DNA of 64,000 bases from Pedobacter cryoconitis (GTDB lineage Bacteria > Bacteroidota > Bacteroidia > Sphingobacteriales > Sphingobacteriaceae): assembly GCF_014200595.1 (NCBI RefSeq), contig NZ_JACHCG010000002.1:124001-188000 (forward strand), read 5' to 3'. The stretch's first letter is position 1, and each line of letters starts with the position of its first letter. The notes beneath the pieces are model-generated. The model saw only the letters and a list, made by a program, of their open reading frames with translations. It was not told the origin of the DNA and ran no database searches. The translations under genes were made by a program, and so were the position numbers. Shown here in pieces: positions 41,976-51,393 of the stretch.

Positions 41976-44204
41976 TTAATAAGTTATTGTAATTCCGCCG
42001 CCGTAACCCATATCACTATCATAATGTGTAGACAAGGAGAAATATTTAGTCATCGCATATCTGAAACCTGCCATATACTCCCTGTCTGTGTTTCCGGAAA
42101 GGTTTAACCTTAGCCTGTTCGTGATCGGGATATCTTCACGCTTTAACTGAAAACGTAATTTTCCTTTGCTATCCAGTCTGGCTTCTGCGGTTACCAGCAT
42201 CGGTAAAGTATACTGCATACCCATCACAAATGCTTTTCTGTTAGACTGGTTGGTCAATTGTCCAAACATATTTTTCTCACTATCATTATCTCTGCTGTTA
42301 TAATGATAGTCGAAACCGATGAAAGGCATGAACCACTGCATTTTGCCTATATATCTCCCGAAGTAAGTTTCACTTTCAAATCCATGACGTGCCTGTAATC
42401 CCAATCTCCATTCCGTAGAAATACTGTAACGGGTATTTGCTAACCGTGCAATACCATCACTACCATTGCTTTCTAATCCTATATTGGTCATCAGGTGCAT
42501 TTTTCTGTCATCGGCATACAGTTTCTGAATTGCAGCTTTAGGATCAGGGATCAGCATATTAGGAGGAGAATCCTCATAACTAAAGATTCTGCCCATACCG
42601 CTCATCATGTGGTATAAAATATGGCAATGGAAAAACCAGTCTCCGCTTTCTGTCGCTGCAAACTCGATTGTATCGGTTTCCATCGGCATAATGTCAAGAA
42701 CATTCTTTAAAGGAGCATATTCACCCTGGCCATTCAACACACGGAAATCATGCCCATGCAAATGCATAGGGTGACGCATCATTGAATTATTGTATAATAT
42801 AATTTTTACATTTTCTCCTTTTTTAATCAGGATTTTATCAGACTCTGAGACTGTTTTATTATCAATCGTCCAGACATAACGGTTCATATTTCCAGTCAGC
42901 TCAAAACGTAATAATTTCTCAGGGCCCTTTCTTAAAGTCGTTTTTTCAGTGGCCTTTAACATGCCATAATTAAGCGTAACCAAGTCTGCCTTTTCACCCA
43001 TATCCATCCCTTTCATTTCCGGCATATTCATTTTAGGTTCAGCAGCAGCTTTTTTCTTTCCGTAATTATCTCCGGTTACTTCCGGGTACATAACCGCGTT
43101 CATGTCCATTTGCTGATTGCTCATTTCCATACCCATCGGCTCCATGTCACCATTCATCTTCATCATGCCGTTCATCATCTTCATCCCTTCAAAGTATTTT
43201 AACTTCCCTAAAGGTTTGGCAGGTACTTTGGTTCCACTGCCCAACCACAAAGAAGTAGAGCCAGTGCGGTCTTCGGCTGTAGATAAGAACTCATAACTTT
43301 TATCCTCAGCGAGCGTGACAATCACATCATAAGTCTCAGAAGGAGCGATAATCAGCCGGTCAACTTCAACAGGCTGCACATCGTTACCATCATTAGCCAC
43401 CACAGTAATTTGACCACCAGCATAAGTTAACCAGAAATAAGTAGACGAACTGCCGCCAACAATCCGGAGTTTTACCTTGTCGCCAGCTTTAAACTGAGGC
43501 TGTTCATTGATATGTTTCCCATTCGTTAGAAATTTCTCATAGTACACATCACTCACATCCATCGCATTCATCCGCTTCCATTCGTTAATGACTTTAGTTT
43601 TAAAATAACCCTTTTGTATCGCCTCGGCATAACCTTGTGTTGTACCTTTACGAATGGCAAACCAATCATTGGCATTGTGGAGCGAGCGGTCCACTTCTTC
43701 TGGTTTCATATCAGTCCAGTCACTTAATACAACCGGAATTGCAGGGATAGCAGGCTCATTTTTCTTGTTGAAAATTAACGCTCCGTACATTCCGCTTTGT
43801 TCTTGCAGCATAGTGTGACTATGGTACCAGTAAGTACCGTTCTGAATAACCGGAAATTTATACAAGAAAGTAGCATGCGCTTTAATTGGCATTTGAGTTA
43901 AATAAGGAACACCATCCATGTTATTAGGCAGGAATACACCATGCCAGTGAATAGAAGTTTCCATATCCATCAGGTTATGCACATAGATTTCTGCGGTATC
44001 ACCTTCTGTAAAAACCAGTGCAGGGCCGGGAATACTTCCGTTAACAGCCATTGCCATTTTTGGTTTCCCGGAATAATTAACGGTCGTGTCATTGACATAA
44101 AGGTCATAACGAACAACTTTTGACCGGTGATTTTTCTCCTGGGCCTGCGTTAAAGTTAAACCGAAGAGCCCGGTGAACAGGATATATATAATTAATGATT
44201 TCAT
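41976..44204 (-). CDS. Multicopper oxidase (CopA-like) with barrel-like C-terminal domain
   Basis: A 742-residue exported copper oxidase. Signal peptide (MKSLIIYILFTGLFGLTL); three cupredoxin regions with copper ligands HWHGVF, WYHSH, HPMHLHGHDF and HCHILYHMMSGMG. A methionine-rich stretch around residues 340-400 (MMNGMMKMNGDM and related) could store or guide copper. After residue about 580 the sequence changes to alternating strands with aromatic girdles (WRLGLQARHGFESETYFGRY, ITNRLRLNLSG), resembling CopB-type outer-membrane beta-barrels. Such an oxidase-barrel fusion is unusual. The ATG at 44204 overlaps the haem-binding gene's stop. It oxidises Cu(I) to less toxic Cu(II). Confidence 0.87.
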   Translation of the reverse strand: MKSLIIYILFTGLFGLTLTQAQEKNHRSKVVRYDLYVNDTTVNYSGKPKMAMAVNGSIPGPALVFTEGDTAEIYVHNLMDMETSIHWHGVFLPNNMDGVPYLTQMPIKAHATFLYKFPVIQNGTYWYHSHTMLQEQSGMYGALIFNKKNEPAIPAIPVVLSDWTDMKPEEVDRSLHNANDWFAIRKGTTQGYAEAIQKGYFKTKVINEWKRMNAMDVSDVYYEKFLTNGKHINEQPQFKAGDKVKLRIVGGSSSTYFWLTYAGGQITVVANDGNDVQPVEVDRLIIAPSETYDVIVTLAEDKSYEFLSTAEDRTGSTSLWLGSGTKVPAKPLGKLKYFEGMKMMNGMMKMNGDMEPMGMEMSNQQMDMNAVMYPEVTGDNYGKKKAAAEPKMNMPEMKGMDMGEKADLVTLNYGMLKATEKTTLRKGPEKLLRFELTGNMNRYVWTIDNKTVSESDKILIKKGENVKIILYNNSMMRHPMHLHGHDFRVLNGQGEYAPLKNVLDIMPMETDTIEFAATESGDWFFHCHILYHMMSGMGRIFSYEDSPPNMLIPDPKAAIQKLYADDRKMHLMTNIGLESNGSDGIARLANTRYSISTEWRLGLQARHGFESETYFGRYIGKMQWFMPFIGFDYHYNSRDNDSEKNMFGQLTNQSNRKAFVMGMQYTLPMLVTAEARLDSKGKLRFQLKREDIPITNRLRLNLSGNTDREYMAGFRYAMTKYFSLSTHYDSDMGYGGGITITY

Positions 44205-44671
44205 TGCTGATTTGTTAAGGAAAGACTGTCTTTCGTTTTCTCCATCCAATTGAGAACTAATGTCTGCGCTGCCGGGACAAGTTTAGCCTTTCTATGAATG
44301 AAGGTATAAGAAGCTATAGGCATAGTTCCATCCTGGATACTATTAATAATAGCCTTTAATTTACTTTGTTGTTTATACTTTGAATAACTGCCGAATTCAC
44401 TAAAGTTCAGTTCTTTTTTTCCGTTGCTGATATGTGCAGCCATCCATCCGCTTACAGGCTGCAATTTAGCATACCAGGGATATTGCGTATGGTTACTATG
44501 GCAATCATAACATGACTTTTTTAAGATTGCCTGTACCTTTGCAGGTACAGGATAAATCTTTGTGATATCCGTGTTTTTAAACTGGTTATCCTGATTATTG
44601 ATAACCGGTACGAATTGTATAGCGATTAAGAAAATCAGCATAACAATCAATATGACTTTAACCCGGTCCAC
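44201..44671 (-). CDS. Haem-binding domain protein
   Basis: A 156-residue protein with one N-terminal membrane anchor and a single CYDCH haem-c motif near residue 54. The surrounding CHSNHTQYPWYAKLQPVSGW matches the Bacteroidota haem-binding domain family. It stands 4 nt downstream of a DUF3347 gene and overlaps the multicopper oxidase start by 4 nt, so it is part of the copper operon and may pass electrons to or from the oxidase. Confidence 0.82.
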   Translation of the reverse strand: MDRVKVILIVMLIFLIAIQFVPVINNQDNQFKNTDITKIYPVPAKVQAILKKSCYDCHSNHTQYPWYAKLQPVSGWMAAHISNGKKELNFSEFGSYSKYKQQSKLKAIINSIQDGTMPIASYTFIHRKAKLVPAAQTLVLNWMEKTKDSLSLTNQQ

Positions 44672-44675
44672 CGGC

Positions 44676-45230
44676 TTAATTTAATTCTTCTTTGATACTT
44701 CCGCAGGTGACCATTTCTTTGCCCAGATACGGGTTTTTGATCACTTTAGTTTCGCTGATCCAGTTCCCGCCTTTTTTATTATTGTACATCGGACAATGCT
44801 CATAATATAACTTCTGACCAGATTTCCCATCAGCTTTAGCCAGTTCATAAATCTCCTGACTTAACATTTCGAAATGTTCCCGCTGATGTTTGATGTTGCC
44901 GGCGTTAGCCCCAATATGCTCCCCATGCTCTTTAACATCATCTGCAATCTCACTAAAGACTTTTGACTGAGCTGGATTAAGTGCAGCAATTGTGACTTTT
45001 CCTGCTGCCAGTTTTAAGGTATTGCCAGCCGCTGCTGCCCCCTGATCATCATCAGCTGCCAATGCATTTTTAAGCTGTAAATAAGCCATGATGACCTCTT
45101 TGATTGGAGAAGAGGAAGTTTGAGCTGCTGGTTTTGTAGCAATAGCAGGATGCTGTGCCGGTTTTTGATTGCTGGTACAGGCACTTAAAAAAATAGTGGC
45201 TATAGCGATGCTTAACAAGAAAGTTTTCAT
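44676..45230 (-). CDS. DUF3347 lipoprotein
   Basis: A 184-residue lipoprotein (lipobox-like LSACTS near residue 17) with a DUF3347 domain: VIMAYLQLKNALAADDDQGA, then HCPMYNNKKGG and NPYLGKEMVTCGSIKEEL. The domain binds copper through His, Cys and Met and is often attached to CusB-type proteins. It is a paralogue of the next gene upstream. ATG at 45230 is used since the lipoprotein signal begins there. Confidence 0.8.
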   Translation of the reverse strand: MKTFLLSIAIATIFLSACTSNQKPAQHPAIATKPAAQTSSSPIKEVIMAYLQLKNALAADDDQGAAAAGNTLKLAAGKVTIAALNPAQSKVFSEIADDVKEHGEHIGANAGNIKHQREHFEMLSQEIYELAKADGKSGQKLYYEHCPMYNNKKGGNWISETKVIKNPYLGKEMVTCGSIKEELN

Positions 45231-45287
45231 GTTTGTGTTTTTATAAACCATTGATCTACAGGAGATCAATGGTTATTTAAAGATAAG

Positions 45288-45761
45288 TTATTTTATAGTT
45301 TCCGTTACTTTACCACAAGTTAGCATAGTACTTCCATAATAAGGGTTCTTAATGGCTTGTTTACTACTTAACCAGCTGCTCTTCTTCATTGGGCAGTAAA
45401 GTTCATAGATCGGCTCAGCTGATAATTTCGAAGTTTTGGCTGTCGAAATCAGGTGCGCAGACAAAACGGAAAAATAGTCGCGCTGACTACTCAGCGCATT
45501 GCTGGCGTTAATTTTAGCTGCATCTGCTGCTAAGGCTTTTTGTTGAGCTGCATCAATTGTCTGAAGATCTCCTTTAGCCAGGATTTTGACGAATTCAGCT
45601 GCTTTGGTAGCGGCTAATTTGGAATTGTCTGCTACAAGTGCATCTTTAATTTCGTAATAAGAGGATAACAAACCGGTAGATTGACTCGTGTTTTGTTGTG
45701 CAAATCCAGGTTGCACGAAGATGACGGCTATAAGCGCAATCATATAAAATATCTTTTTCAT
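45288..45761 (-). CDS. DUF3347 exported protein
   Basis: A 157-residue protein with a signal peptide (MKKIFYMIALIAVIFVQPGFA) and the DUF3347 pattern (SSYYEIKDALVADNSKLAA, YCPMKKSSW, NPYYGSTMLTCGKVTET). It is a shorter paralogue of the 44676-45230 protein (shared NPYxG, TCGxxxE, CPM). It lies second in the copper operon. Confidence 0.8.
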   Translation of the reverse strand: MKKIFYMIALIAVIFVQPGFAQQNTSQSTGLLSSYYEIKDALVADNSKLAATKAAEFVKILAKGDLQTIDAAQQKALAADAAKINASNALSSQRDYFSVLSAHLISTAKTSKLSAEPIYELYCPMKKSSWLSSKQAIKNPYYGSTMLTCGKVTETIK

Positions 45762-45829
45762 TTTTATTGATTTTAATGGTGAATTATTACAACAACAGGA
45801 CAGGCCCATGTAAAAATTAAACCCTTAAA

Positions 45830-46246
45830 TCAAATCTGAAAACTTTGTATGGCAATGCGTACATCCGGGATAGGGGCACGGCAATGCCTTGCAAAATAAG
45901 TATTGGGAATATTCGCAGGAATAGCAATTATACTATCCTGAATATAAACAGGCGCAGGTAAAACGGCTAAACAGGAGAGCTGAAAACTAAAAGAAGGAAC
46001 AGACTGTGCTTCTTTATCAGCTGTTGTCAACTTCGTAACCTCATCTTTACAGCAATTATCTTTTTGCCCGGCATCGTGATGATCGGCACCGGTTTTTTCA
46101 GCATGATGTGATACATCCTGATGATGCTGCATCATATTAAATCCCATATCAGCTCCGAGAACACAAGCAAAACCTACCACCGTATTCAAAAAGAATACAA
46201 TAATAAGAAAGGCTGTTTTAAGCATAGTGGAACGCTGGATTTTCAT
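45830..46246 (-). CDS. HYC_CC_PP-type small metal-operon protein
   Basis: A 138-residue protein with an N-terminal membrane segment, a histidine-rich stretch (MMQHHQDVSHHAEKTGADHH) and the DNCCKDE motif. This combination matches the HYC_CC_PP group that often begins copper operons in Bacteroidota. It is the first gene of the copper operon. ATG at 46246 is supported by the -7 element TATATTTG at 46253-46260. Confidence 0.72.
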   Translation of the reverse strand: MKIQRSTMLKTAFLIIVFFLNTVVGFACVLGADMGFNMMQHHQDVSHHAEKTGADHHDAGQKDNCCKDEVTKLTTADKEAQSVPSFSFQLSCLAVLPAPVYIQDSIIAIPANIPNTYFARHCRAPIPDVRIAIQSFQI

Positions 46247-46252
46247 GTTAAA

Positions 46253-46260
46253 CAAATATA
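46253..46260 (-). promoter_or_regulatory. Candidate -7 element of the copper operon
   Basis: TATATTTG on the minus strand, 6 nt upstream of the ATG at 46246. No clear -33 TTG is visible. Confidence 0.45.
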
Positions 46261-46338
46261 CTCCATAACTGCTTTGATGGATTTACATAATTTGAATAAA
46301 AACATTCAAAATTTAACTTAATTCACTATACTGCACTT

Positions 46339-47061
46339 ATGCCGGATGTTTCTTATCTCAATAACGTAATGCATTATTTATCGCGGTTACCAGCACTGTC
46401 AGCAGGACTGATATTTCTGATAGAAAATGGGTTGATTACACTTTTGGTCTTGGTTTTTGGAAAAATAATACAGCAAAAATTTGCAACAGCCCCTTTCGTC
46501 CCTTATACTTATACACGAAGGGAATGGCAAATCTGCATCCTGACCAATTTCCTGAATACGCTTATTACCTACGCTGGATTCTGGCTTTGGAAACATGGGA
46601 TTATCAGGATGACGACAAATATTTCACTGACTATTTTCAAAGATTTTTTACTCCTGTTTTTTGCGATGGATTTGCTGATGTTCATTTTCCATTACCTGAT
46701 CCACAAATCATTACTCTATAAATTTGTCCATCAATTACATCACCAGGCTATTAATCCAAAACCAATTGATTTATTTATCCTGCATCCAATAGAGACAATC
46801 TCTTTTGGTGCATTATGGCTGATATTGCTGCTTATTTATCCTTTTAATATTTACGCTGTTATCATTTATTTGATTATTAATGTTTTATTTGGAATGACTG
46901 GTCATCTTGGTATAGAGCCATTACCTGCGAAAACCCGGAATTTACCGTTGATCAAGTACTTGGGAACATCCTCTTTTCATCATAACCATCACTTAAAAGA
47001 GGATTATAATTACGGTTTTTATACAAGTATATGGGACAGGCTGTTTGGAACATTTAAATAA
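46339..47061 (+). CDS. Sterol desaturase / fatty acid hydroxylase superfamily protein
   Basis: A 240-residue membrane di-iron enzyme with about five hydrophobic segments and the His clusters HYLIH, HQLHH and FHHNHH. It is shorter than the 29265-30278 relative and divergent from the copper operon. The substrate is unknown; carotenoid and lipid hydroxylases share this pattern. Confidence 0.83.
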   Translation: MPDVSYLNNVMHYLSRLPALSAGLIFLIENGLITLLVLVFGKIIQQKFATAPFVPYTYTRREWQICILTNFLNTLITYAGFWLWKHGIIRMTTNISLTIFKDFLLLFFAMDLLMFIFHYLIHKSLLYKFVHQLHHQAINPKPIDLFILHPIETISFGALWLILLLIYPFNIYAVIIYLIINVLFGMTGHLGIEPLPAKTRNLPLIKYLGTSSFHHNHHLKEDYNYGFYTSIWDRLFGTFK

Positions 47062-47062
47062 T

Positions 47063-47098
47063 TATAGGGCTATAATTAATTGATAGCCCTATATATTA
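47063..47098. terminator. Convergent terminator
   Basis: An 11-bp stem (TATAGGGCTAT 47063-47073 with ATAGCCCTATA 47083-47093) has a 9-nt loop. It lies between the fatty acid hydroxylase gene and the RND operon. Confidence 0.7.
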
Positions 47099-47100
47099 CT

Positions 47101-48183
47101 TTATTCCAACCTGACCTCAGTTCCATCAGCCAGCTCTTCTGTTCCCTTTACTAAAATCTGATCGTCTTCCCTGACCGGGCCAAAAATCTCCTGAAGCTCT
47201 CCTTTACGGGTGCCAGCCGTTACGCTGACCCTTTTACTCTTACCCTGCACTATCTTCACAATAAATATACCCGATTGCGCAACGACAATGCTGCTTACAG
47301 GCACCCATAAAGTAGCATGGGGTCTTTGCAGTGTTAACTTTACCTGGGCATACTCACCACCATTCAAAACATGCTGCGTATTGGATATATCAAATTCTGC
47401 GGTGACAGCGCGGGATTCCTGTTGTAATAAATCACTTTTCCGGGAGAGGACAGAAAAAAAGAGCTGCCCCGGATGATCACTAACCGTAAAAGATACTTTC
47501 GTGTCTTTACCCACAGCTTGTACATGCTTTTCTGGTATAGCTACAGTTAGTCTCAGGCGGCTCGTCTGTGCAATTGAAAACAAAGGGACCTGATCACCAA
47601 CCAAAGCTCCCGCAGATATATTTTTATGGATGACCGTTCCATCAAAAGGTGCTATAATCCGTAAATACTGCTGTAATTGTGCAGAAGCACCTGTGGTTGC
47701 TTTTACAGCTGCATAGGCAGCGCTATCGCTTCTGAACTTGCTTCTTGCCTTATCCAGCTCTATTGCAGCAACAGCTCCGGCTCTGGTTGCCGCTTTCATT
47801 AAGCGCTCATAAGCCTGGAGACTATAAAGATAATCTTCATGAAATTTATTCTCATCAGCCCGGGCTGACAGATAATGCTGGCTGATCTCGGGTGCTTCCA
47901 AAATGGCCAGCAGCTGTCCCTTTTTCACTTTGCTGCCTCTGTCAACAAATATCTTTTTGACAAACCCTTTCACTTTTGGATAAATGATAACTTCCTCATA
48001 AGGTTTAAGCTCTCCGGGCAGAGAAAGAGCATAAGAAGGCTGATCAGAAACTGGATGAATAAACTGAACCACTCCGGTCTTTTGATTTTGTGGTTGTTTC
48101 TTCCTGACCTGATCAGCAGAACAACCGGCAAAAATTAAAGTAGATAGGATAGAAATTTTTAAGATATAACTGTTAAGTTTCAT
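47101..48183 (-). CDS. Efflux RND periplasmic adaptor (membrane fusion protein)
   Basis: A 360-residue lipoprotein adaptor (signal ending IFAGC) that joins the RND pump to TolC. It has the lipoyl half-motifs (VDRGSKVKKGQLLAILEAPE and RIIAPFDGTVIHKNISAGALV), an alpha-hairpin between, and the beta-barrel region after residue about 200. It is the last gene of the minus-strand order TolC, RND, adaptor. Confidence 0.9.
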   Translation of the reverse strand: MKLNSYILKISILSTLIFAGCSADQVRKKQPQNQKTGVVQFIHPVSDQPSYALSLPGELKPYEEVIIYPKVKGFVKKIFVDRGSKVKKGQLLAILEAPEISQHYLSARADENKFHEDYLYSLQAYERLMKAATRAGAVAAIELDKARSKFRSDSAAYAAVKATTGASAQLQQYLRIIAPFDGTVIHKNISAGALVGDQVPLFSIAQTSRLRLTVAIPEKHVQAVGKDTKVSFTVSDHPGQLFFSVLSRKSDLLQQESRAVTAEFDISNTQHVLNGGEYAQVKLTLQRPHATLWVPVSSIVVAQSGIFIVKIVQGKSKRVSVTAGTRKGELQEIFGPVREDDQILVKGTEELADGTEVRLE

Positions 48184-48196
48184 ATATAATAGCTGT

Positions 48197-51100
48197 TTAT
48201 GCCTGGGTAGGAGCAGGGTGAATCAATAAGTTTTTATTTGCCGGATCATCAGGATCCAATGTCAGGCTCTCTCTGGTTTTATTTTTCATGATCAGGGTAT
48301 ATACCTGTGGTAAAATCAACAAGGCAGTCAAAGTTGACAAGATCAGACCGCCAATAACTGCCTGACCCAGCGGAGCAACCTGTTCAGAACCTTCCCCCAT
48401 ACCAATAGCCATCGGAATCATTCCCGCAATCATGGCCATGGTGGTCATTGTAATTGGTCGTAACCGGGAAGAAGCAGCAAGAAAAATAGCCTGCTTAGCC
48501 TGCATACTACGTTTTAACCGGTTAATTTCTGCCTGATTGATCATTAAAACCGCATTTGAAACGGAAACCCCAACAGACATAATAATCCCCATATAAGACT
48601 GAAGGTTTAAGGTGCTCCCTGATAAAAGTAAGAGCATCAAACTACCGCCAATAACTGCCGGCACAACAGATAATATTAATCCTGAAACTGCAAATGACTG
48701 ATAATAAGCAGTGAGCATTAAAAAGATAACCACGATTGCTACCAACAAACCAGTTTGTAAACCAGCAAGCGTTTCTTCCAGCAGTTCGACCTGCCCTTCA
48801 GTAGAAACAAGCGTACCTCTGGGTGGGGGACCTGCCTCTTTAATCACCTGATGTGCTGCTTTTGAAGCTGCTCCCATATCTTTCTGGTGAATATTTGCCA
48901 GTACAGTCACATACCTGTTTGGCCCCTGACGATTCACCTGACCGGGAAGTTTAACCAGGCTGATTTCGGCTACATCTTCTAATACAGGTCTTGGCTGACC
49001 TGATTTTAAAGGTAAGGAGCGAAGTTTATCCAGTGAATGCATATCCGCCTCCGGAATCTGTACCTGTACCTGGAAAACCAATCCTGATTTGGGGTCTGCC
49101 CAGAGATTCTTGTTGGTAAACCGTGAGGAAGAAGTTGCGATTGTCAAAGTCCGGGTGACGTCATCCATAGTTAAACCAAACTGAGCGGCCATTGCCCGGT
49201 TTACATTGATTTCAACACCAGGGTAGTTAACCGGTTCTGCTATCCGTACATCCCTGAAAAAAGGGACTTTCAGTAAACCCTGTTCCAGTTTTTTTGCAAA
49301 TTTCTCTGCGCCCTTTATTTGTCCTGCGGCCACTTTAATCTGTACCTGGTTCATGGCTCCCTGGCTCATTATTTTCTCCACAAGTTCCATCGGTTCAAAA
49401 CCAATCTTCAGCACAGGGATTTCCTGCTGAATAACCTTTCTTATTTTTTCCTTTAATTCAGCAATTGAACCTTTGAATAACTGCTGATCAACTGACAATT
49501 GCAGTACAGCCTCATGAGAGCCACTGGTGAACAGAAAAATGGGATTAATGGCGGTTGCAGAAGGTTGCAAACCCACAAAAGCAGAACTTATTTTAATGGC
49601 TTCAGGAGGCAGTTGTTCATGGATCAGCTGTGTCACTTTTTTCAGGTACCCTTCTGTGACTTCAAGCCTGCTGCCTTCAGGAGCCAGGATACGCAATTGC
49701 AGATCACCACTGTTGCTCACAGGCAGAATATCAGTCCCGATGTAAAACCCGCCTGCGCCAATCATCAGTAATACAATCAGTGTATAACCACCAATCACTA
49801 GTCCAATCTTGCTTTGACCATACCTGATCAATAACAAGTACCTGCGTTTAAATTTCTCAAACCTCGTTAACTTCTTTTGATGCAGGCTGATTTTATGGTG
49901 CTGGAATTGTTCAGGTTTCATCAGCCAGTTGGCTAAGATGGGAACGAATGTTTGCGAGGCAATAAAAGAAGCAATCATCGCAAAAGCAACCGCCAATGAA
50001 AGCGGCATAAACATATCCTTTGGGATCCCTGTCATTAAAAAAGAGGGGATAAGTACCGCCAGGATACAAAATAAGATCAGTATTTTCGGAACAGAAATTT
50101 CCAGCAAAGCATCCAGTACAGCCCTTTGTTTTGGCTTCTCCATTTCAAAATGCTGATGTATATTCTCAATGGTTACCGTCGCTTCATCAACCAGTATTCC
50201 TATCGCTAAAGCCAGGCCACTTAAAGTCATCACATTAATAGTCTGTCCGAACAAATAGAGCATAATTACCGCAGAAAGGATGGCGATCGGAATGGTAAGT
50301 ACCACAATTAATGCACCTCTGGAATCCCCTAAAAACAAGAAGACCATCAATCCGGTCAGCAGTGCGCCAAGCACCCCCTCATGCACAAGATTTTCTAAGG
50401 ACTTCTCTATATAACCAGACTGATCGAACACATACTTAATATCCACATCTTCTGGTAAAGCAGCCTTTAACATTGGAATAGATGCTTTTAAGTTTTCTAC
50501 CACTTTAAGAGTAGAAGCATCTGCTTTTTTGATCACCGGCAAGTACACCGACCGCTTTCCGTTAATCAGCCCATAACCGGTAGTTATATCAGCGGCATCC
50601 TCTACAACGGCAATATCTTTCACATAAATATTTGTTCCGGAACCAACTCTGACCGGGATGTTCAGGAATTCCTCCGGCCCTTTTGCAATGGAATTTACCG
50701 GGCTCATCAGGTTCTGATCCCCAATTCTGATATTTCCTGCCGGTGAAGGAAAGTTATTTTTAGCAATTGCCGTAGTCACCTCCTCAGCAGACAATCCGTA
50801 AGATTGCATCAGCTCAGGATTGACTTTAACAACCATAGTTCTTACATTTCCCCCAAAAGGAGCAGGGGCAGTTACCCCGGGAATAGTGACAAACATGGGT
50901 CTTATTTTTGTCAGTGCCAGCGTCTGAAGCTCAGTAATAGACTTTTCAGTACTTTCAAAAACTAACTGACCAATAGGGAGCGAGCTGCCATCAAACCTCA
51001 CCACCTGTGGAGGGACAGCGCCCGGTGGCAGAAAGCCCATTGCCCTGGAAACCTGGGCGGAGACTTCCCCCGACGCCTGTGCCATATCAGTTCCCGGATA

Positions 51101-51385
51101 AAAAGTGATCTTCATCAAGGTAAACCCTTGTATACTTTTAAAATCTATACCCTTCACACCACTCACAAAAATCAATACTTTCTGAAATTCATTGGCCATA
51201 AAACCATCCATATAAGCCGGACTAAGACCACCATAAGGCATAGCAATATAAATGACCGGTAATTCGACCCTGGGAAAGATGTCTACATTGATGTTTTTGA
51301 TTGCGGTGAAAGAGAAATAAGCGATGGCCAATACAGCGACCATAACAGTTAATGGCTTTTTTAATGCAAAACGGATCATATTCAT
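48197..51385 (-). CDS. Efflux RND transporter permease
   Basis: A 1,062-residue inner-membrane proton-driven exporter. It has twelve predicted membrane segments with two large periplasmic loops, the opening MIRFALKKPLTVMVAVLAI, and the ALAIGILVDEATVTIENI segment in TM4, where AcrB has two adjacent Asp residues and this protein has Asp-Glu. The TM10 segment SVGVSVSNAVLMINQAE lacks the Lys of AcrB. So it is not a typical HAE1 pump, and the export substrate is unclear. It lies 8 nt after the TolC gene and 13 nt before the adaptor. Confidence 0.9.
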   Translation of the reverse strand: MNMIRFALKKPLTVMVAVLAIAYFSFTAIKNINVDIFPRVELPVIYIAMPYGGLSPAYMDGFMANEFQKVLIFVSGVKGIDFKSIQGFTLMKITFYPGTDMAQASGEVSAQVSRAMGFLPPGAVPPQVVRFDGSSLPIGQLVFESTEKSITELQTLALTKIRPMFVTIPGVTAPAPFGGNVRTMVVKVNPELMQSYGLSAEEVTTAIAKNNFPSPAGNIRIGDQNLMSPVNSIAKGPEEFLNIPVRVGSGTNIYVKDIAVVEDAADITTGYGLINGKRSVYLPVIKKADASTLKVVENLKASIPMLKAALPEDVDIKYVFDQSGYIEKSLENLVHEGVLGALLTGLMVFLFLGDSRGALIVVLTIPIAILSAVIMLYLFGQTINVMTLSGLALAIGILVDEATVTIENIHQHFEMEKPKQRAVLDALLEISVPKILILFCILAVLIPSFLMTGIPKDMFMPLSLAVAFAMIASFIASQTFVPILANWLMKPEQFQHHKISLHQKKLTRFEKFKRRYLLLIRYGQSKIGLVIGGYTLIVLLMIGAGGFYIGTDILPVSNSGDLQLRILAPEGSRLEVTEGYLKKVTQLIHEQLPPEAIKISSAFVGLQPSATAINPIFLFTSGSHEAVLQLSVDQQLFKGSIAELKEKIRKVIQQEIPVLKIGFEPMELVEKIMSQGAMNQVQIKVAAGQIKGAEKFAKKLEQGLLKVPFFRDVRIAEPVNYPGVEINVNRAMAAQFGLTMDDVTRTLTIATSSSRFTNKNLWADPKSGLVFQVQVQIPEADMHSLDKLRSLPLKSGQPRPVLEDVAEISLVKLPGQVNRQGPNRYVTVLANIHQKDMGAASKAAHQVIKEAGPPPRGTLVSTEGQVELLEETLAGLQTGLLVAIVVIFLMLTAYYQSFAVSGLILSVVPAVIGGSLMLLLLSGSTLNLQSYMGIIMSVGVSVSNAVLMINQAEINRLKRSMQAKQAIFLAASSRLRPITMTTMAMIAGMIPMAIGMGEGSEQVAPLGQAVIGGLILSTLTALLILPQVYTLIMKNKTRESLTLDPDDPANKNLLIHPAPTQA

Positions 51386-51393
51386 TTGTATAA

